Source of the DNA: CAZBUH01 sp964495095 | Lineage (GTDB): Bacteria > Bacillota > Clostridia > Oscillospirales > Oscillospiraceae | Direction: 5' to 3' | Assembly: GCA_964495095.1 (NCBI GenBank) | Contig: CAZBUH010000031.1 | Span: 1 to 19,698, forward strand | DNA: 19,698 nt | Shown here: positions 7,465 through 14,864 of the stretch, piece by piece | Numbering within the stretch: position 1 is the stretch's first letter | Layout of the letters: the number at the start of each line of letters is the position of its first letter | Notes under the pieces: model-generated | Databases searched by the model: none | What the model was told of the DNA's origin: nothing | What the model saw: only the letters and a program-made list of their open reading frames with translations | Translations under genes and position numbers: made by a program

Positions 7465-7787
7465 CGGACGCCGGGCGTGTCATTGAAAGGTACGGAGGCA
7501 GCGCCGTGATTTTCCGTGGAGAGGAAAAGGAAAGCGTAAAAGCCATAATACAGCCGGCGCTCTCTATGGACGAGAACTCCATGGAGAATATGACGCCTCT
7601 GGGTATGCGGGATTACAGCGGATATTTCGCGGTCCTGCCGCCGGATGCGGAGATATGCAGAGGGGACGGGATAAGCTGGGACGGAAGGGACTTTTACGTA
7701 ATAAGGTCCGAGAGGCTCTTTGTAAACGGCGTATGTTCCCACGTGGAGGCGGTGCTGAGGCTCAGAGAGGAGGTCTGGGATGGCTGA
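7461..7787 (+). CDS. Head closure / head-tail joining protein, XkdH-like
   Basis: The 108-residue protein begins at an ATG overlapping the previous stop. The open frame further upstream is a shadow of the connector gene. It has a beta-rich core with GMRDYSGYFAVLPPDAEICRGDGISWDGRDFYVIRSERLF. This follows the family pattern of a Y-x-x-Y-F segment, a GD-x-I-x-W turn and a Y-V-I-x-SE strand seen in small head-closure proteins of PBSX-like clusters. It likely forms the stopper ring that retains packaged DNA. Confidence 0.65.
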   Translation: MTDAGRVIERYGGSAVIFRGEEKESVKAIIQPALSMDENSMENMTPLGMRDYSGYFAVLPPDAEICRGDGISWDGRDFYVIRSERLFVNGVCSHVEAVLRLREEVWDG

Positions 7788-8283
7788 ACTTGAAAAAGCG
7801 GCGGCGGCCCTGCGGGATACGCTTAAAAAGGCCGGGATAAACGCGGTGGCCGCTATGCCATGGGGCGGAAAGCGGCGTTTTACGGAGCCGGTGGCCGCAG
7901 TCTGGGTAAAAAACGGCTCCGGCACCGACGCGGGCTTTTCCGGCTATCTGGGCCGGGAGCTGGACAGCGAATCAGGGCTGTGGCAGGAGATATACGGAAA
8001 GAGGCTGGATATAGATTTTAACCTGTACATATACTCCCCGGACGACGGGAAATACGGCGCCCAGGGGTGTATGGAGGTTTTCGGAGACGCGGCGGAGGCG
8101 CTGGGCGGCCTGCCATCGGGGTTAAAGCTCCGGAGGATAAGCTGCGGCGAGACAAGGTATGACAGGGACACAGGGATGTTCCGGCTGGAGGCCGAGATAG
8201 AATGCAGGGCGTTTATGTACGCTGTGGGAAGCGACAGCGGAGAGATAACAGATTTTAATTTGAAAGGAGCTGCAAAAGTTTGA
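7780..8283 (+). CDS. Tail completion / terminator protein, XkdJ-region
   Basis: The 167-residue protein overlaps the previous gene by eight bases. Its first 60 residues are helical with basic character (LEKAAAALRDTLKKAGINAV), followed by beta strands around LDIDFNLYIYSPDDGKYGAQG and a C-terminal strand EIECRAFMYAVG. Position just before the sheath gene, size and fold pattern suit a tail terminator or tail completion protein that caps the tube and joins it to the head. There is no single diagnostic motif. Confidence 0.55.
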   Translation: MAELEKAAAALRDTLKKAGINAVAAMPWGGKRRFTEPVAAVWVKNGSGTDAGFSGYLGRELDSESGLWQEIYGKRLDIDFNLYIYSPDDGKYGAQGCMEVFGDAAEALGGLPSGLKLRRISCGETRYDRDTGMFRLEAEIECRAFMYAVGSDSGEITDFNLKGAAKV

Positions 8284-9320
8284 GCGAATATGAAAGACCG
8301 GGGGTGTACAGCTCCTATCAGCTTTCGGGCGTGCTGAGTTCCGGCAAAAGCGCCGGAACTGCGGCTGTGGCGGCTTTGGCGGACTCGGGCGCCGAGGGGG
8401 AGGTATACGACATCACCTCATACGCCGGGGCGGTGAGCCTGTTCGGCGGGGAGTCGGACATCACAGAGCTTATCGGGATACTGATGAAAAACGGAGTGTC
8501 GGAAATAAAGGCGTCGCCGGTGCTCAGCGGGACGGCGGCAAAATACGCGGCTGCGTTTAAGGCCCTCTGCGCTGTGGAGGACGTCAGCATTATCGTGACC
8601 GGCAGCGGAGACGCGGAGACGGTGGCGGCCCTCAGCGCGGCAATATCCTCTGCGTCGGAAAGATGCGGGCATAAGATAGGCGTCGCCGAGTGCCGGGGCA
8701 CGGTTTCAGAGGCGGCTGCCGCCGCTGAAAGCGTGAACTCAGAGAGGATAGTGCTTGTAAAGCCGGCGGGGATAGGCTCCGAGGGGCTTGCGGCCGGAGG
8801 TACGGCCGCCGCAGTCGCCGGAGCTGTGCTGGCAGCGTCGGACCCGGCCATACCGCTTAACGGGGCGGAGCTCTACGGCCTGGAGGCCGTAGAGGGTAGA
8901 TTTTCCGACGGGGACGTGAACATACTTATAAGGGGCGGCGTGACCCCGGTGGAGCGGACAGGCTCCTCTGTCTGCGCCGTACGCGGCGTTACCACCCGCA
9001 CAAGGACGGGCGGGGCCGCCGACAGCACATGGCGCGAGCTTACGACGGTGCGGATAATCGACGACGTTATCCCAACCGTAAGGGACGTGCTGAGAAGCAT
9101 GTTTTCCAGGACGAAAAACACGGCCCAGACCAGAGGAGCCATCAGAACCCAGGTGGTGATAGAGCTTGAAAAGAAGTTGGCGGCGGAGATAATCGACGGA
9201 TATGACAACGTATCCGTCACCCAGAACAGCGGGGACCCAACCGTGTGCGACGTGTCCTTTGAATTCACGGTGGCCCATGGGCTTAACCAGATACGGCTGA
9301 CGGCCTATATAACGGTTTAA
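8280..9320 (+). CDS. Contractile tail sheath protein, XkdK-like
   Basis: Translation starts at a TTG overlapping the previous stop (TTGA), with AAAGGAG ten bases upstream. The N-terminal ERPGVYSSYQ is the classic start of PBSX-like sheaths. The C-terminal core (about 240-346) has DSTWRELTTVRIIDDVIPTVRDVL, GAIRTQVVIELEKKL and TVCDVSFEFTVAHGLNQIRLTAYITV, which carry the interlocking strands and tube-contact helix of sheath subunits. The middle region (60-210) is rich in Ala, Gly and Ser. At 346 residues it is short for this family, whose members usually exceed 400, so an outer domain is probably reduced. It forms the contracting outer tail. Confidence 0.85.
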   Translation: MSEYERPGVYSSYQLSGVLSSGKSAGTAAVAALADSGAEGEVYDITSYAGAVSLFGGESDITELIGILMKNGVSEIKASPVLSGTAAKYAAAFKALCAVEDVSIIVTGSGDAETVAALSAAISSASERCGHKIGVAECRGTVSEAAAAAESVNSERIVLVKPAGIGSEGLAAGGTAAAVAGAVLAASDPAIPLNGAELYGLEAVEGRFSDGDVNILIRGGVTPVERTGSSVCAVRGVTTRTRTGGAADSTWRELTTVRIIDDVIPTVRDVLRSMFSRTKNTAQTRGAIRTQVVIELEKKLAAEIIDGYDNVSVTQNSGDPTVCDVSFEFTVAHGLNQIRLTAYITV

Positions 9321-9332
9321 GGAGAGTGGAAA

Positions 9333-9722
9333 ATGGAGATAAAGGGTTTTCCGACCAGCAGCGATATTTACATAGAGGCCGGAGGCAGAAAGGTCGCGGT
9401 GGTGCAGAGCTACAAGGCCGTGGCCACAAGAAGCAGCAAAAATATAGAGGCCTTCGGTGAGAGCGAGCCGGTGGCAACTCTGGAGGGGCAGAAGAGCTAT
9501 TCCATAGAGCTTACGCGGCTCTGCGCCACCGAGGAGGCCGTAAAGGACGGGATAGATTTTTTCTCCCTGTCGGATTTCTCCCTTGTTATCGTAAAACCAG
9601 ACAGAAGGATTGCCTACACCGGATGCCAGTGGTGCACCATACAGGAGAGCGGAGAGCTGGGAGAGATGGTGGAGGAAAAAGTGACGCTGGCGGCCACAAA
9701 GCGCGTGGAGACAAGGGAGTGA
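9333..9722 (+). CDS. Tail tube protein, XkdM-like
   Basis: The 129-residue protein follows the sheath gene after 12 bases and starts at an ATG behind GGAGAG. The sequence (GFPTSSDIYIEAGGRKVAVVQSYKAVATRSSKNIEAFGE, then SYSIELTRLC and VIVKPDRRIAYTGCQW) fits the beta-barrel tube proteins of PBSX-like contractile tails, including the conserved ability to hold a long strand pair before the YTGC segment. It stacks in hexameric rings to form the inner tube. Confidence 0.85.
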   Translation: MEIKGFPTSSDIYIEAGGRKVAVVQSYKAVATRSSKNIEAFGESEPVATLEGQKSYSIELTRLCATEEAVKDGIDFFSLSDFSLVIVKPDRRIAYTGCQWCTIQESGELGEMVEEKVTLAATKRVETRE

Positions 9723-9726
9723 CGCT

Positions 9727-10368
9727 TTGGAACGGGGAGCAGAGATCCGGTTGTGGCTCATGGACGACGAGTACACGCTGGAGCCTGTTTCGGCCATGAC
9801 GCTTATCAGGGCGGAGGCCGGCGGGCGTGAGATGCTGGGCGAAAATGCCGGAGAGGCGGGCAAAATCCTGGCGGCAGGGGCGTTTGTCGCGGCAGAGGCC
9901 CTGAAAAAAGACGGGGAAAGGGTATTTTCCTCCGGCGTGGAGGCGCTGAAAAAGCTTACGGCAGAGGAAATAATGGAGATATACGGATATTACCGGGCAG
10001 AGCCGGAGAAGGCGGCGGAATTTTCTGAGGAGAGCCGGGAAAAGGGCGAAAAGGGCCCTGAATACGCCGACAGGCGGGATGCGCCGATTAGCGAGCCGGA
10101 ATCGGAAGCGGAGAGGACGGCGCCCGGAGAAAAAACGGCGGAGGCGGATAAAGCCCCTGTCCGAAAGCAAAAGCCCCCGGAGGAACAAAAAGCCGCTGAA
10201 AAGCTCCGCAGACGGGAAAAGCGGGAGGTCCGGCGGGAGAGCGCCGGATATTACCCGATCAGCGGCAGCTCAGGCCGGGTATACGGCATGGCGGGCAGTA
10301 TGCAGAGCATATCGGATTTTTTCCAGAGGGACTGCCGGAGATACGACGGGGCCTATGAGAGGTACTGA
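9727..10368 (+). CDS. XkdN-like tail assembly chaperone with long charged linker and C-terminal tail
   Basis: A TTG at 9727 follows AAGGGAG by seven bases. Residues 1-90 resemble tail assembly chaperones of the XkdN/gp14 type: a short beta start, then helices ending in KKDGERVFSSGVEALKKLTAEEIMEIY. Residues 91-171 are a low-complexity run of E, K, A, R and P, and residues 185-213 form a distinct tail with SMQSISDFFQRDCRRYDG. In related phages such chaperones are followed by the tape measure gene whose product they hold; here the next gene is the LysM protein, 17 bases on. The protein may combine the two chaperone parts that other phages make by frameshift, or the linker may serve as a minimal ruler. 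Both ideas are inference. Confidence 0.6.
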   Translation: MERGAEIRLWLMDDEYTLEPVSAMTLIRAEAGGREMLGENAGEAGKILAAGAFVAAEALKKDGERVFSSGVEALKKLTAEEIMEIYGYYRAEPEKAAEFSEESREKGEKGPEYADRRDAPISEPESEAERTAPGEKTAEADKAPVRKQKPPEEQKAAEKLRRREKREVRRESAGYYPISGSSGRVYGMAGSMQSISDFFQRDCRRYDGAYERY

Positions 10369-10385
10369 AAGGAGGGGACGGTTAT

Positions 10386-10958
10386 ATGAAGCTTACACCG
10401 ATGCGGTATAAGACGTATGTATGGCCGCACAACCCGAAAATCTACGGGATAACATATGAGCGGCAGGTGGCGGTAAACCGCATCCCCTTTGGAGACTATG
10501 TCATGCAGGACATGGGCAGAAGCTACAGGGTGCTCCGGGGCGAGGGCGAGTTTGCGGGACAGGGCGCCTATGACGAATTTAAAAAGCTCGCTTCGGTATT
10601 TTATCTGTCGGGGCCGGGACTGCTTATACACCCTGTATGGCAGAGTTCAAACGCATACTTTGTGTCCCTCTCCTTAAAACAGGAGCCGTCGGAAAATTAT
10701 GTGAGCTATACCTTTGAATTCTGGGAGGGGTGCGACAAGTACGCCCAGGGCGCGGAGAAAATACAGGCGTCAGACCGGAGCTCCGGCCAAAGCGCCGGGA
10801 CTGCGGCCCAGGAGCAGAGGTACCACACGGTTTCAAAGGGCGAAACAATGTGGGGCATAGCGAAAAAGTACGGTATGGACCTCTCCCAGCTTATAGCTAA
10901 AAACCCGCAGGTGAAAAATCCAAACCTCATATACACAGGGCAGAAACTGTACATATAG
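10386..10958 (+). CDS. LysM-containing baseplate/tail protein, XkdP-like
   Basis: The ATG at 10386 follows AAAGGAGGGG. In the 190-residue product, residues 1-118 form a compact domain (IYGITYERQVAVNRIPFGDYVMQDMG, then SYTFEFWEG) as found in the N-terminal half of XkdP-like proteins that bridge tube and baseplate. Residues 145-190 are a clear LysM domain: YHTVSKGETMWGIAKKYGMDLSQLIAKNPQVKNPNLIYTGQKLYI. LysM binds peptidoglycan, so the protein could anchor the baseplate at the wall during assembly or injection. In PBSX-type clusters this gene stands right after the tape measure gene, which is absent here. Confidence 0.82.
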   Translation: MKLTPMRYKTYVWPHNPKIYGITYERQVAVNRIPFGDYVMQDMGRSYRVLRGEGEFAGQGAYDEFKKLASVFYLSGPGLLIHPVWQSSNAYFVSLSLKQEPSENYVSYTFEFWEGCDKYAQGAEKIQASDRSSGQSAGTAAQEQRYHTVSKGETMWGIAKKYGMDLSQLIAKNPQVKNPNLIYTGQKLYI

Positions 10959-10985
10959 AAAATGCTGAGACGGGGAGATTGGCAG

Positions 10986-11924
10986 ATGACGGGATATCTT
11001 ATTTGCAGCGACGGGGAGACATACAGGCTGCCGGTTTTGACGGAATGGCGCCTGAGTTACGGGCTGGGAGAGCCCTGCGACGCCTTCTCCGTACAGTGCC
11101 TTTATGAGCCGGACATGCTGCGATGCCTGGGCAGGGCGTACAGATTCCGGGGAGAGGAACAGGGAAAGACCGTTTTTTACGGCGTGGTGGACGAATTTGA
11201 AATATCCGCCGGAGAACAGGGCAGAAGGGCGGCCATCTCCGGCAGGGGCATGGGGGCGCTGCTGCTGGATAACGAGTGCGAGGCGGTGGAGTACAGCGCG
11301 GCGACCATAGACACGGTATTATCAAGATACGCGGCTCCCTACGGGATAGTCTGCGGAGGAAAGGGGAGCTTCCCTCCTGTAAGCGGGTATACGGTTTCCA
11401 GCGGCGAGAGCGCCTGGAAGGCCCTGAAGGGGTTTACGATGCAGAGCGCCGGGATAACGCCGAGATTTGACAGGTACGGACGGCTGCTGCTCACGGAGCC
11501 GGAGGGCGGCAGGCTGGTTATAGACGACGGCACCGCCGCCTGTGAGCTTAAATACAGGGAGACAAGGTACGGCGTTATATCCCAGGTGCTGGTGAAAAAC
11601 AAAACGGCCGGGATAAGCGTTACGGTGGAAAACAGCGAATTTAAAAATAACGGCGGCATGTGCCGCCGTGTGATGAATGTAAGCCGCGGAACGGGAAGCG
11701 GCGCCATGAAATACACGGGAAAATACCAGATAGATAAATCCATGGCCGGGCGGATACAGTGCAGCCTGACGCTGCCGGAGCTTTTCGCCGCGTGGCCCGG
11801 AGACAGGGCGGCGCTTAAACTGGCGGCGCTGGGCATAAGCGGCGATTTTACCGTGAGCGGCACGGAGGTCTGGGCCGACGCCGTGAGCGCCGGGACAGAG
11901 CTTACGCTTATTAAAAAAGGGTGA
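10986..11924 (+). CDS. Baseplate hub protein, XkdQ/gpD-like
   Basis: I choose the ATG at 10986 because GGGGAG lies eight bases upstream; an in-frame ATG at 10962 has no ribosome site. The 312-residue product has the hub pattern: an N-terminal beta domain (YLICSDGETYRLPVLTEWRLSYGLGEPCDAFSV), an FYGVVDEFEIS strand, GRGMGALLLDNECEAVEY, and a middle SGESAWKALKGFTMQSAGITPRFD, as in late-control gpD/gp44 hubs. The hub trimer joins the tube tip to the spike and baseplate wedges. No lysozyme or peptidase domain is attached. Context on both sides supports the call. Confidence 0.82.
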   Translation: MTGYLICSDGETYRLPVLTEWRLSYGLGEPCDAFSVQCLYEPDMLRCLGRAYRFRGEEQGKTVFYGVVDEFEISAGEQGRRAAISGRGMGALLLDNECEAVEYSAATIDTVLSRYAAPYGIVCGGKGSFPPVSGYTVSSGESAWKALKGFTMQSAGITPRFDRYGRLLLTEPEGGRLVIDDGTAACELKYRETRYGVISQVLVKNKTAGISVTVENSEFKNNGGMCRRVMNVSRGTGSGAMKYTGKYQIDKSMAGRIQCSLTLPELFAAWPGDRAALKLAALGISGDFTVSGTEVWADAVSAGTELTLIKKG

Positions 11925-11930
11925 TATATA

Positions 11931-12299
11931 ATGTGGCTGTCAAAAAGAGCGGCTATGAAGGAGGCGGAGGAGCCCGCCGCCTCCGGTACCGCGACAATAG
12001 GCGGAGAAAACGCGGCGGTATACACCGACAGGGAACTGCGGGGACTGCCGGTATACGGGCCCGGGGGATTTACATGGAGGCCCAGGGCTGGGCAGGAGCT
12101 GCTGGTGATAAAGCGCGGCGGAGAGGGCTTCTGCATCGCGGGGGCAAAGCAGGGGTCAGTACCGGGACTGGAAAACGGCGAGATATGTATAAGCTCCGGC
12201 GGCGCGCAGATACTGCTGAAAAACAGCGGCAGCGTGCGGATAGCGGGCCGGGTGGAGATAGAAGGGGGGCTTTTTGTGAATGGAAGCCCTATTTATTGA
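11931..12299 (+). CDS. Short baseplate spike protein, gpV-like
   Basis: The 122-residue protein starts at an ATG six bases after the hub gene stop. It has an OB-fold-like part (TYRAVYTDRELRGLPVYG-type strands around residues 25-85, ending FCIAGAKQ) and a C-terminal run of short repeating strands, GEICISSGGAQILLKNSGSVRIAGRVEIEGGLFVNGSPIY, which is the beta-helix needle of small phage spikes. The order hub, spike, gp25, baseplate J is the standard one. The spike trimer pierces the outer layer of the target. The protein overlaps the next gene by 20 bases. It carries no extra effector domain. Confidence 0.72.
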   Translation: MWLSKRAAMKEAEEPAASGTATIGGENAAVYTDRELRGLPVYGPGGFTWRPRAGQELLVIKRGGEGFCIAGAKQGSVPGLENGEICISSGGAQILLKNSGSVRIAGRVEIEGGLFVNGSPIY

Positions 12300-12651
12300 C
12301 GGAGACTACGTGCCGGACGGCTGGGGCGGATTTGAAACGGCGTCAGGGCAGCAGGAGACGGTGCAGAGGATACTGTTTAAGCTGTCAGCGAGGCGGGGCG
12401 GCTTTCCGCTCCTGCCGGAGCTGGGCAGCAGGCTCTGGATGCTGAGCAGAGAAAAGCACTCTGAGCTGAACTCCGCCGCCCGGCAGTATATTGCAGAGGC
12501 CCTGGAGGGTGAGGGACTTATATTGGAGGATGTGGCCATAGCAGAGAAGGACACAGGCGAATTTGAGCTGACAGCCGTATTCAGCCAGGAGGGAGAGGAA
12601 ATACCGGTGACGATGGATATTGGCATTACGGGGACGGAGGCGCAGAGTTGA
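12280..12651 (+). CDS. Baseplate wedge protein, gp25/XkdS-like (DUF2634 type)
   Basis: The 123-residue protein starts inside the end of the spike gene, behind a G-rich ribosome site. The central segment QRILFKLSARRGGFPLLPELGSRLWML and the following helix with ARQYIAEALEGEGLILEDVAI match the gp25/XkdS fold, with the EEELTAVF-type last strands. gp25 forms the wedge core that fixes the sheath to the baseplate. The stop overlaps the TTG start of the next gene (TTGA). Confidence 0.82.
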   Translation: MEALFIDGDYVPDGWGGFETASGQQETVQRILFKLSARRGGFPLLPELGSRLWMLSREKHSELNSAARQYIAEALEGEGLILEDVAIAEKDTGEFELTAVFSQEGEEIPVTMDIGITGTEAQS

Positions 12652-13700
12652 AAACGGCGGATGAGATATATTCTGAAATGACGGAGGCTTACACCCAAAA
12701 AACGGGGCTGGGCCTGTATGAGGGCTGCGATATGGCCGTGAGGCTTTACGCCGCGGCGGCGGAGCTGGAATCGCTGTATATTTACGGGGATTTTGTGATG
12801 CGCCAGTGCTTTCCCCAGACGGCGGACGGGGAATACCTGGACAGGCACGCGGAAATCCGGGGCATTGAGCGGGCGCCGGCGGCGAAGGCGAGAGGGAAGA
12901 TTAGATTTAAGGTTGACGAGGCGCTGGAGACAGATTTGACGGTCAAAGCCGGGACAGTGTGCATGACGGCGGACGGAGGGCGCTTTGTGACGGCAGAGGA
13001 CGCGGTCATAAGCGCAGGAGAGCTTTATACGGACAGCGAGGCCGCTGCGGAAACGGCGGGAAGCGCCGGCAACGCGGCGGTGGGGACCGTATGCTTTATG
13101 GAGGACGCGCCCCTGGGGGTATCCGGGTGCAGAAACCAGGAGAGCTTCAGCGGCGGCTGCGACAGGGAGACGGACGACAGCCTGAGAAAAAGGGTGCTGA
13201 GCAGCTATAAGACGCTGCCCAACGGCGCAAACGCCGCATTTTATGAGAAAACCGTGCTGGATATGGAGGGGGTAAAGGCCGTGGCGGTGCTGCCGAAAAA
13301 CCGCGGCATAGGCACGGTGGACATCGTTATAAGCTCGGAGAGCGGAACGCCGGAGCAGAGCCTTATAAACGCGGTGAAGTCAAAGCTCGACGGAATGCGG
13401 GAGATTTGCGTGGACATAAGCGTTTCGGCGCCGGAGGAGAAAACGGTGAATATTGCATGCAGCGTTAAGGCGGCCCCGGGATATGACGGCGAAACGGTGC
13501 GGAGCAATGTGAAAGCGGCGTTGGAGGGCTATTTTGACGGAGGGCTGCTGGGGAAAAATATTCCCATAGTTAAGCTGGGCAGCATAATATACAGTGTGCC
13601 GGGAGTGGAGAACTATAAAATAACGGCGCCCACGGAGGATGTTTCGGCGGAGCGGTCACAGCTTCCCTTAGCGGGGACCGTGACTGTAACGGCCATGTAG
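12648..13700 (+). CDS. Baseplate J protein, XkdT-like
   Basis: A TTG at 12648 follows CGGAGG by seven bases. The 350-residue protein has all the landmarks of the gpJ/gp6 wedge family: GEYLDRHAEIRGIERAPAAKARGKI near residue 60-85, AGSAGNAAVGTVCFMEDAPLGVSGCRNQESFSGGCDRETDDSLRKRVL near 143-185, PNGANAAFYEKTVLDMEGVKAVAV, and a C-terminal domain ending in GSIIYSVPGVENYKITAP. gpJ dimers form the periphery of the baseplate and normally carry the fibre network. No fibre gene follows, which is unusual. Confidence 0.92.
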   Translation: MKTADEIYSEMTEAYTQKTGLGLYEGCDMAVRLYAAAAELESLYIYGDFVMRQCFPQTADGEYLDRHAEIRGIERAPAAKARGKIRFKVDEALETDLTVKAGTVCMTADGGRFVTAEDAVISAGELYTDSEAAAETAGSAGNAAVGTVCFMEDAPLGVSGCRNQESFSGGCDRETDDSLRKRVLSSYKTLPNGANAAFYEKTVLDMEGVKAVAVLPKNRGIGTVDIVISSESGTPEQSLINAVKSKLDGMREICVDISVSAPEEKTVNIACSVKAAPGYDGETVRSNVKAALEGYFDGGLLGKNIPIVKLGSIIYSVPGVENYKITAPTEDVSAERSQLPLAGTVTVTAM

Positions 13701-13711
13701 CGGAGGCGCAG

Positions 13712-14278
13712 ATGGGATATTACGATTATCTGAAGGAGCTTCTGCGGCCCCTGGGAGTATACAGCCTTGACAGCGGCTACGGCGCGGCGGAGCTATATGC
13801 GCTGGGGGAGGGGCTGGACCGGTGCTGCGGCAAATTTCAGGAGGCAGAGCGGGAATGCCTTATCCCAACGGCGGAGGAGGCGGGCCTGCTGGCCTACGAG
13901 GAGATAGTGCCCAGCGTCCCGGCGTACACCAACGCCGCCACAAGGCGAAACGCCCTTATGGGGCTTATTCAAACTGACGGCACCTGCTTTACAAGAGACG
14001 CCCTGTGCCGGATATTGTCGGGCTGCGGCGTTTCGGCGCTGGTAGACGAGACCGGGCAGAAATATACGGTGGCGGTGAGCTTTCCCAATATACGGGGCGT
14101 GCCTGAAAATATCGAGGAGATAAAAGAGCGGGTGGAGATGATACTGCCCTGCCATCTTGATGTGACGTACGTCTACAGCTTTGCCGTGTGGGCGGAGCTG
14201 GAGGGGGCGTATCACACCTGGGCGGAGCTTGAAAACGAGACCTGGAGCTCCCTTGAGAGCTGGGGCGGAACGGAATGA
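13712..14278 (+). CDS. YmfQ/XkdU-like baseplate protein (DUF2313) with W-rich tail
   Basis: The 188-residue protein starts at an ATG with CGGAGG upstream. Its core (YYDYLKELLRPLGVYSLDSG, then EAERECLIPTAEEAGLLAYEEI and a beta end with CHLDVTYVY) fits the DUF2313 proteins that link baseplate J to tail fibres. The last 29 residues (160-188) hold three imperfect W-x-x-L-E units at W160, W170 and W178. In PBSX-like elements a fibre gene follows at once; here the lysis cassette follows, so the W-rich tail may be the outermost part of the particle. The stop is nine bases before the next start. Confidence 0.75.
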   Translation: MGYYDYLKELLRPLGVYSLDSGYGAAELYALGEGLDRCCGKFQEAERECLIPTAEEAGLLAYEEIVPSVPAYTNAATRRNALMGLIQTDGTCFTRDALCRILSGCGVSALVDETGQKYTVAVSFPNIRGVPENIEEIKERVEMILPCHLDVTYVYSFAVWAELEGAYHTWAELENETWSSLESWGGTE

Positions 14279-14287
14279 GAGGTATGA

Positions 14288-14572
14288 ATGGAGAGCTTGG
14301 CTATATATATCGCGGAGCTGACGGCGGCGGTGTGCATCGTGCTCGTAACCCGGGTGCTGGTGCCGTTTATAAGGTCGCGGCTCACATCGGAGCAGACAAG
14401 AGAGCTTGAAAGCTGGGTGCGGGCGGCGGTAAAAGCGGCGGAGCAGATGTTTTCGGGAGACGGCCGGGGACTGGAGAAAAAAGCCTGGGTCAAGGAGCTT
14501 TTGGGAGAACTGGGGATAACGGTGGACAGCGGGGTGGACGCGCTGATAGAGGCGGCGGTACTGGAGCTGTGA
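14288..14572 (+). CDS. LLH-family phage holin-like membrane protein
   Basis: The 94-residue protein has one N-terminal membrane segment (about 5-27, YIAELTAAVCIVLVTRVLVPFI) followed by a charged helical region, EQTRELESWVRAAVKAAEQMF and KKAWVKELLGELGITVDSGVDALIEAAVLEL. This is the layout of LLH-type holins (Phage_holin_6_1), where the AVKAAEQMF segment is typical. Holins open the membrane for the amidase at the end of the lytic programme. It is first of three membrane genes before the amidase. Confidence 0.75.
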   Translation: MESLAIYIAELTAAVCIVLVTRVLVPFIRSRLTSEQTRELESWVRAAVKAAEQMFSGDGRGLEKKAWVKELLGELGITVDSGVDALIEAAVLEL

Positions 14573-14594
14573 GCCGTAATACGGAGGAGAAAAA

Positions 14595-14864
14595 TTGACG
14601 GAGTGGGGCGTTATAACGGTTTTGGCGGGGCTTGCAAGCTTCGCCGCGGCAGTGATTGGGCCGGTGATAAAGCTCAACACCAGCATTACGAAATTGACGG
14701 TGAGCCTCACAAGCCTGCAGAACAGGCTGGAGGAGATAGAAAGCGGGAATACCTCAAGCCATCGCAGGCTGTGGGAGAAAAACGACGATCAGGACAGGAA
14801 GCTGGAAAATCATGAGATGCGCATACACGACCTTGAAAGCGTGAAAAAAGATGAAAAGATTTGA
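14595..14864 (+). CDS. XhlA-like membrane/coiled-coil protein
   Basis: A TTG at 14595 has GGAGGAG upstream. Residues 4-27 of this 89-residue protein form a membrane segment and residues 28-85 a long charged coiled coil with heptad spacing (SITKLTVSLTSLQNRLEEIESGN, then LENHEMRIHDLESVKKDEK). XhlA of PBSX, which works with holin XhlB, is also a small coiled coil plus membrane protein, but there the membrane part is C-terminal. The order is reversed here, so homology is uncertain. Its end overlaps the next start by 14 bases. Confidence 0.55.
   Translation: MTEWGVITVLAGLASFAAAVIGPVIKLNTSITKLTVSLTSLQNRLEEIESGNTSSHRRLWEKNDDQDRKLENHEMRIHDLESVKKDEKI

Noticed and set aside
8739..9863. Minus-strand frame of 374 codons opposite sheath and tube genes
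   Set aside because: It crosses three well supported plus-strand genes and has antisense composition; no family resemblance.
10079..10411. Alternative-frame product of the XkdN-like gene by programmed frameshift
   Set aside because: The A6C run at 10130-10136 is in the wrong phase for -1 slippage, and the other frame is Arg/Lys-rich with no resemblance to tail proteins.
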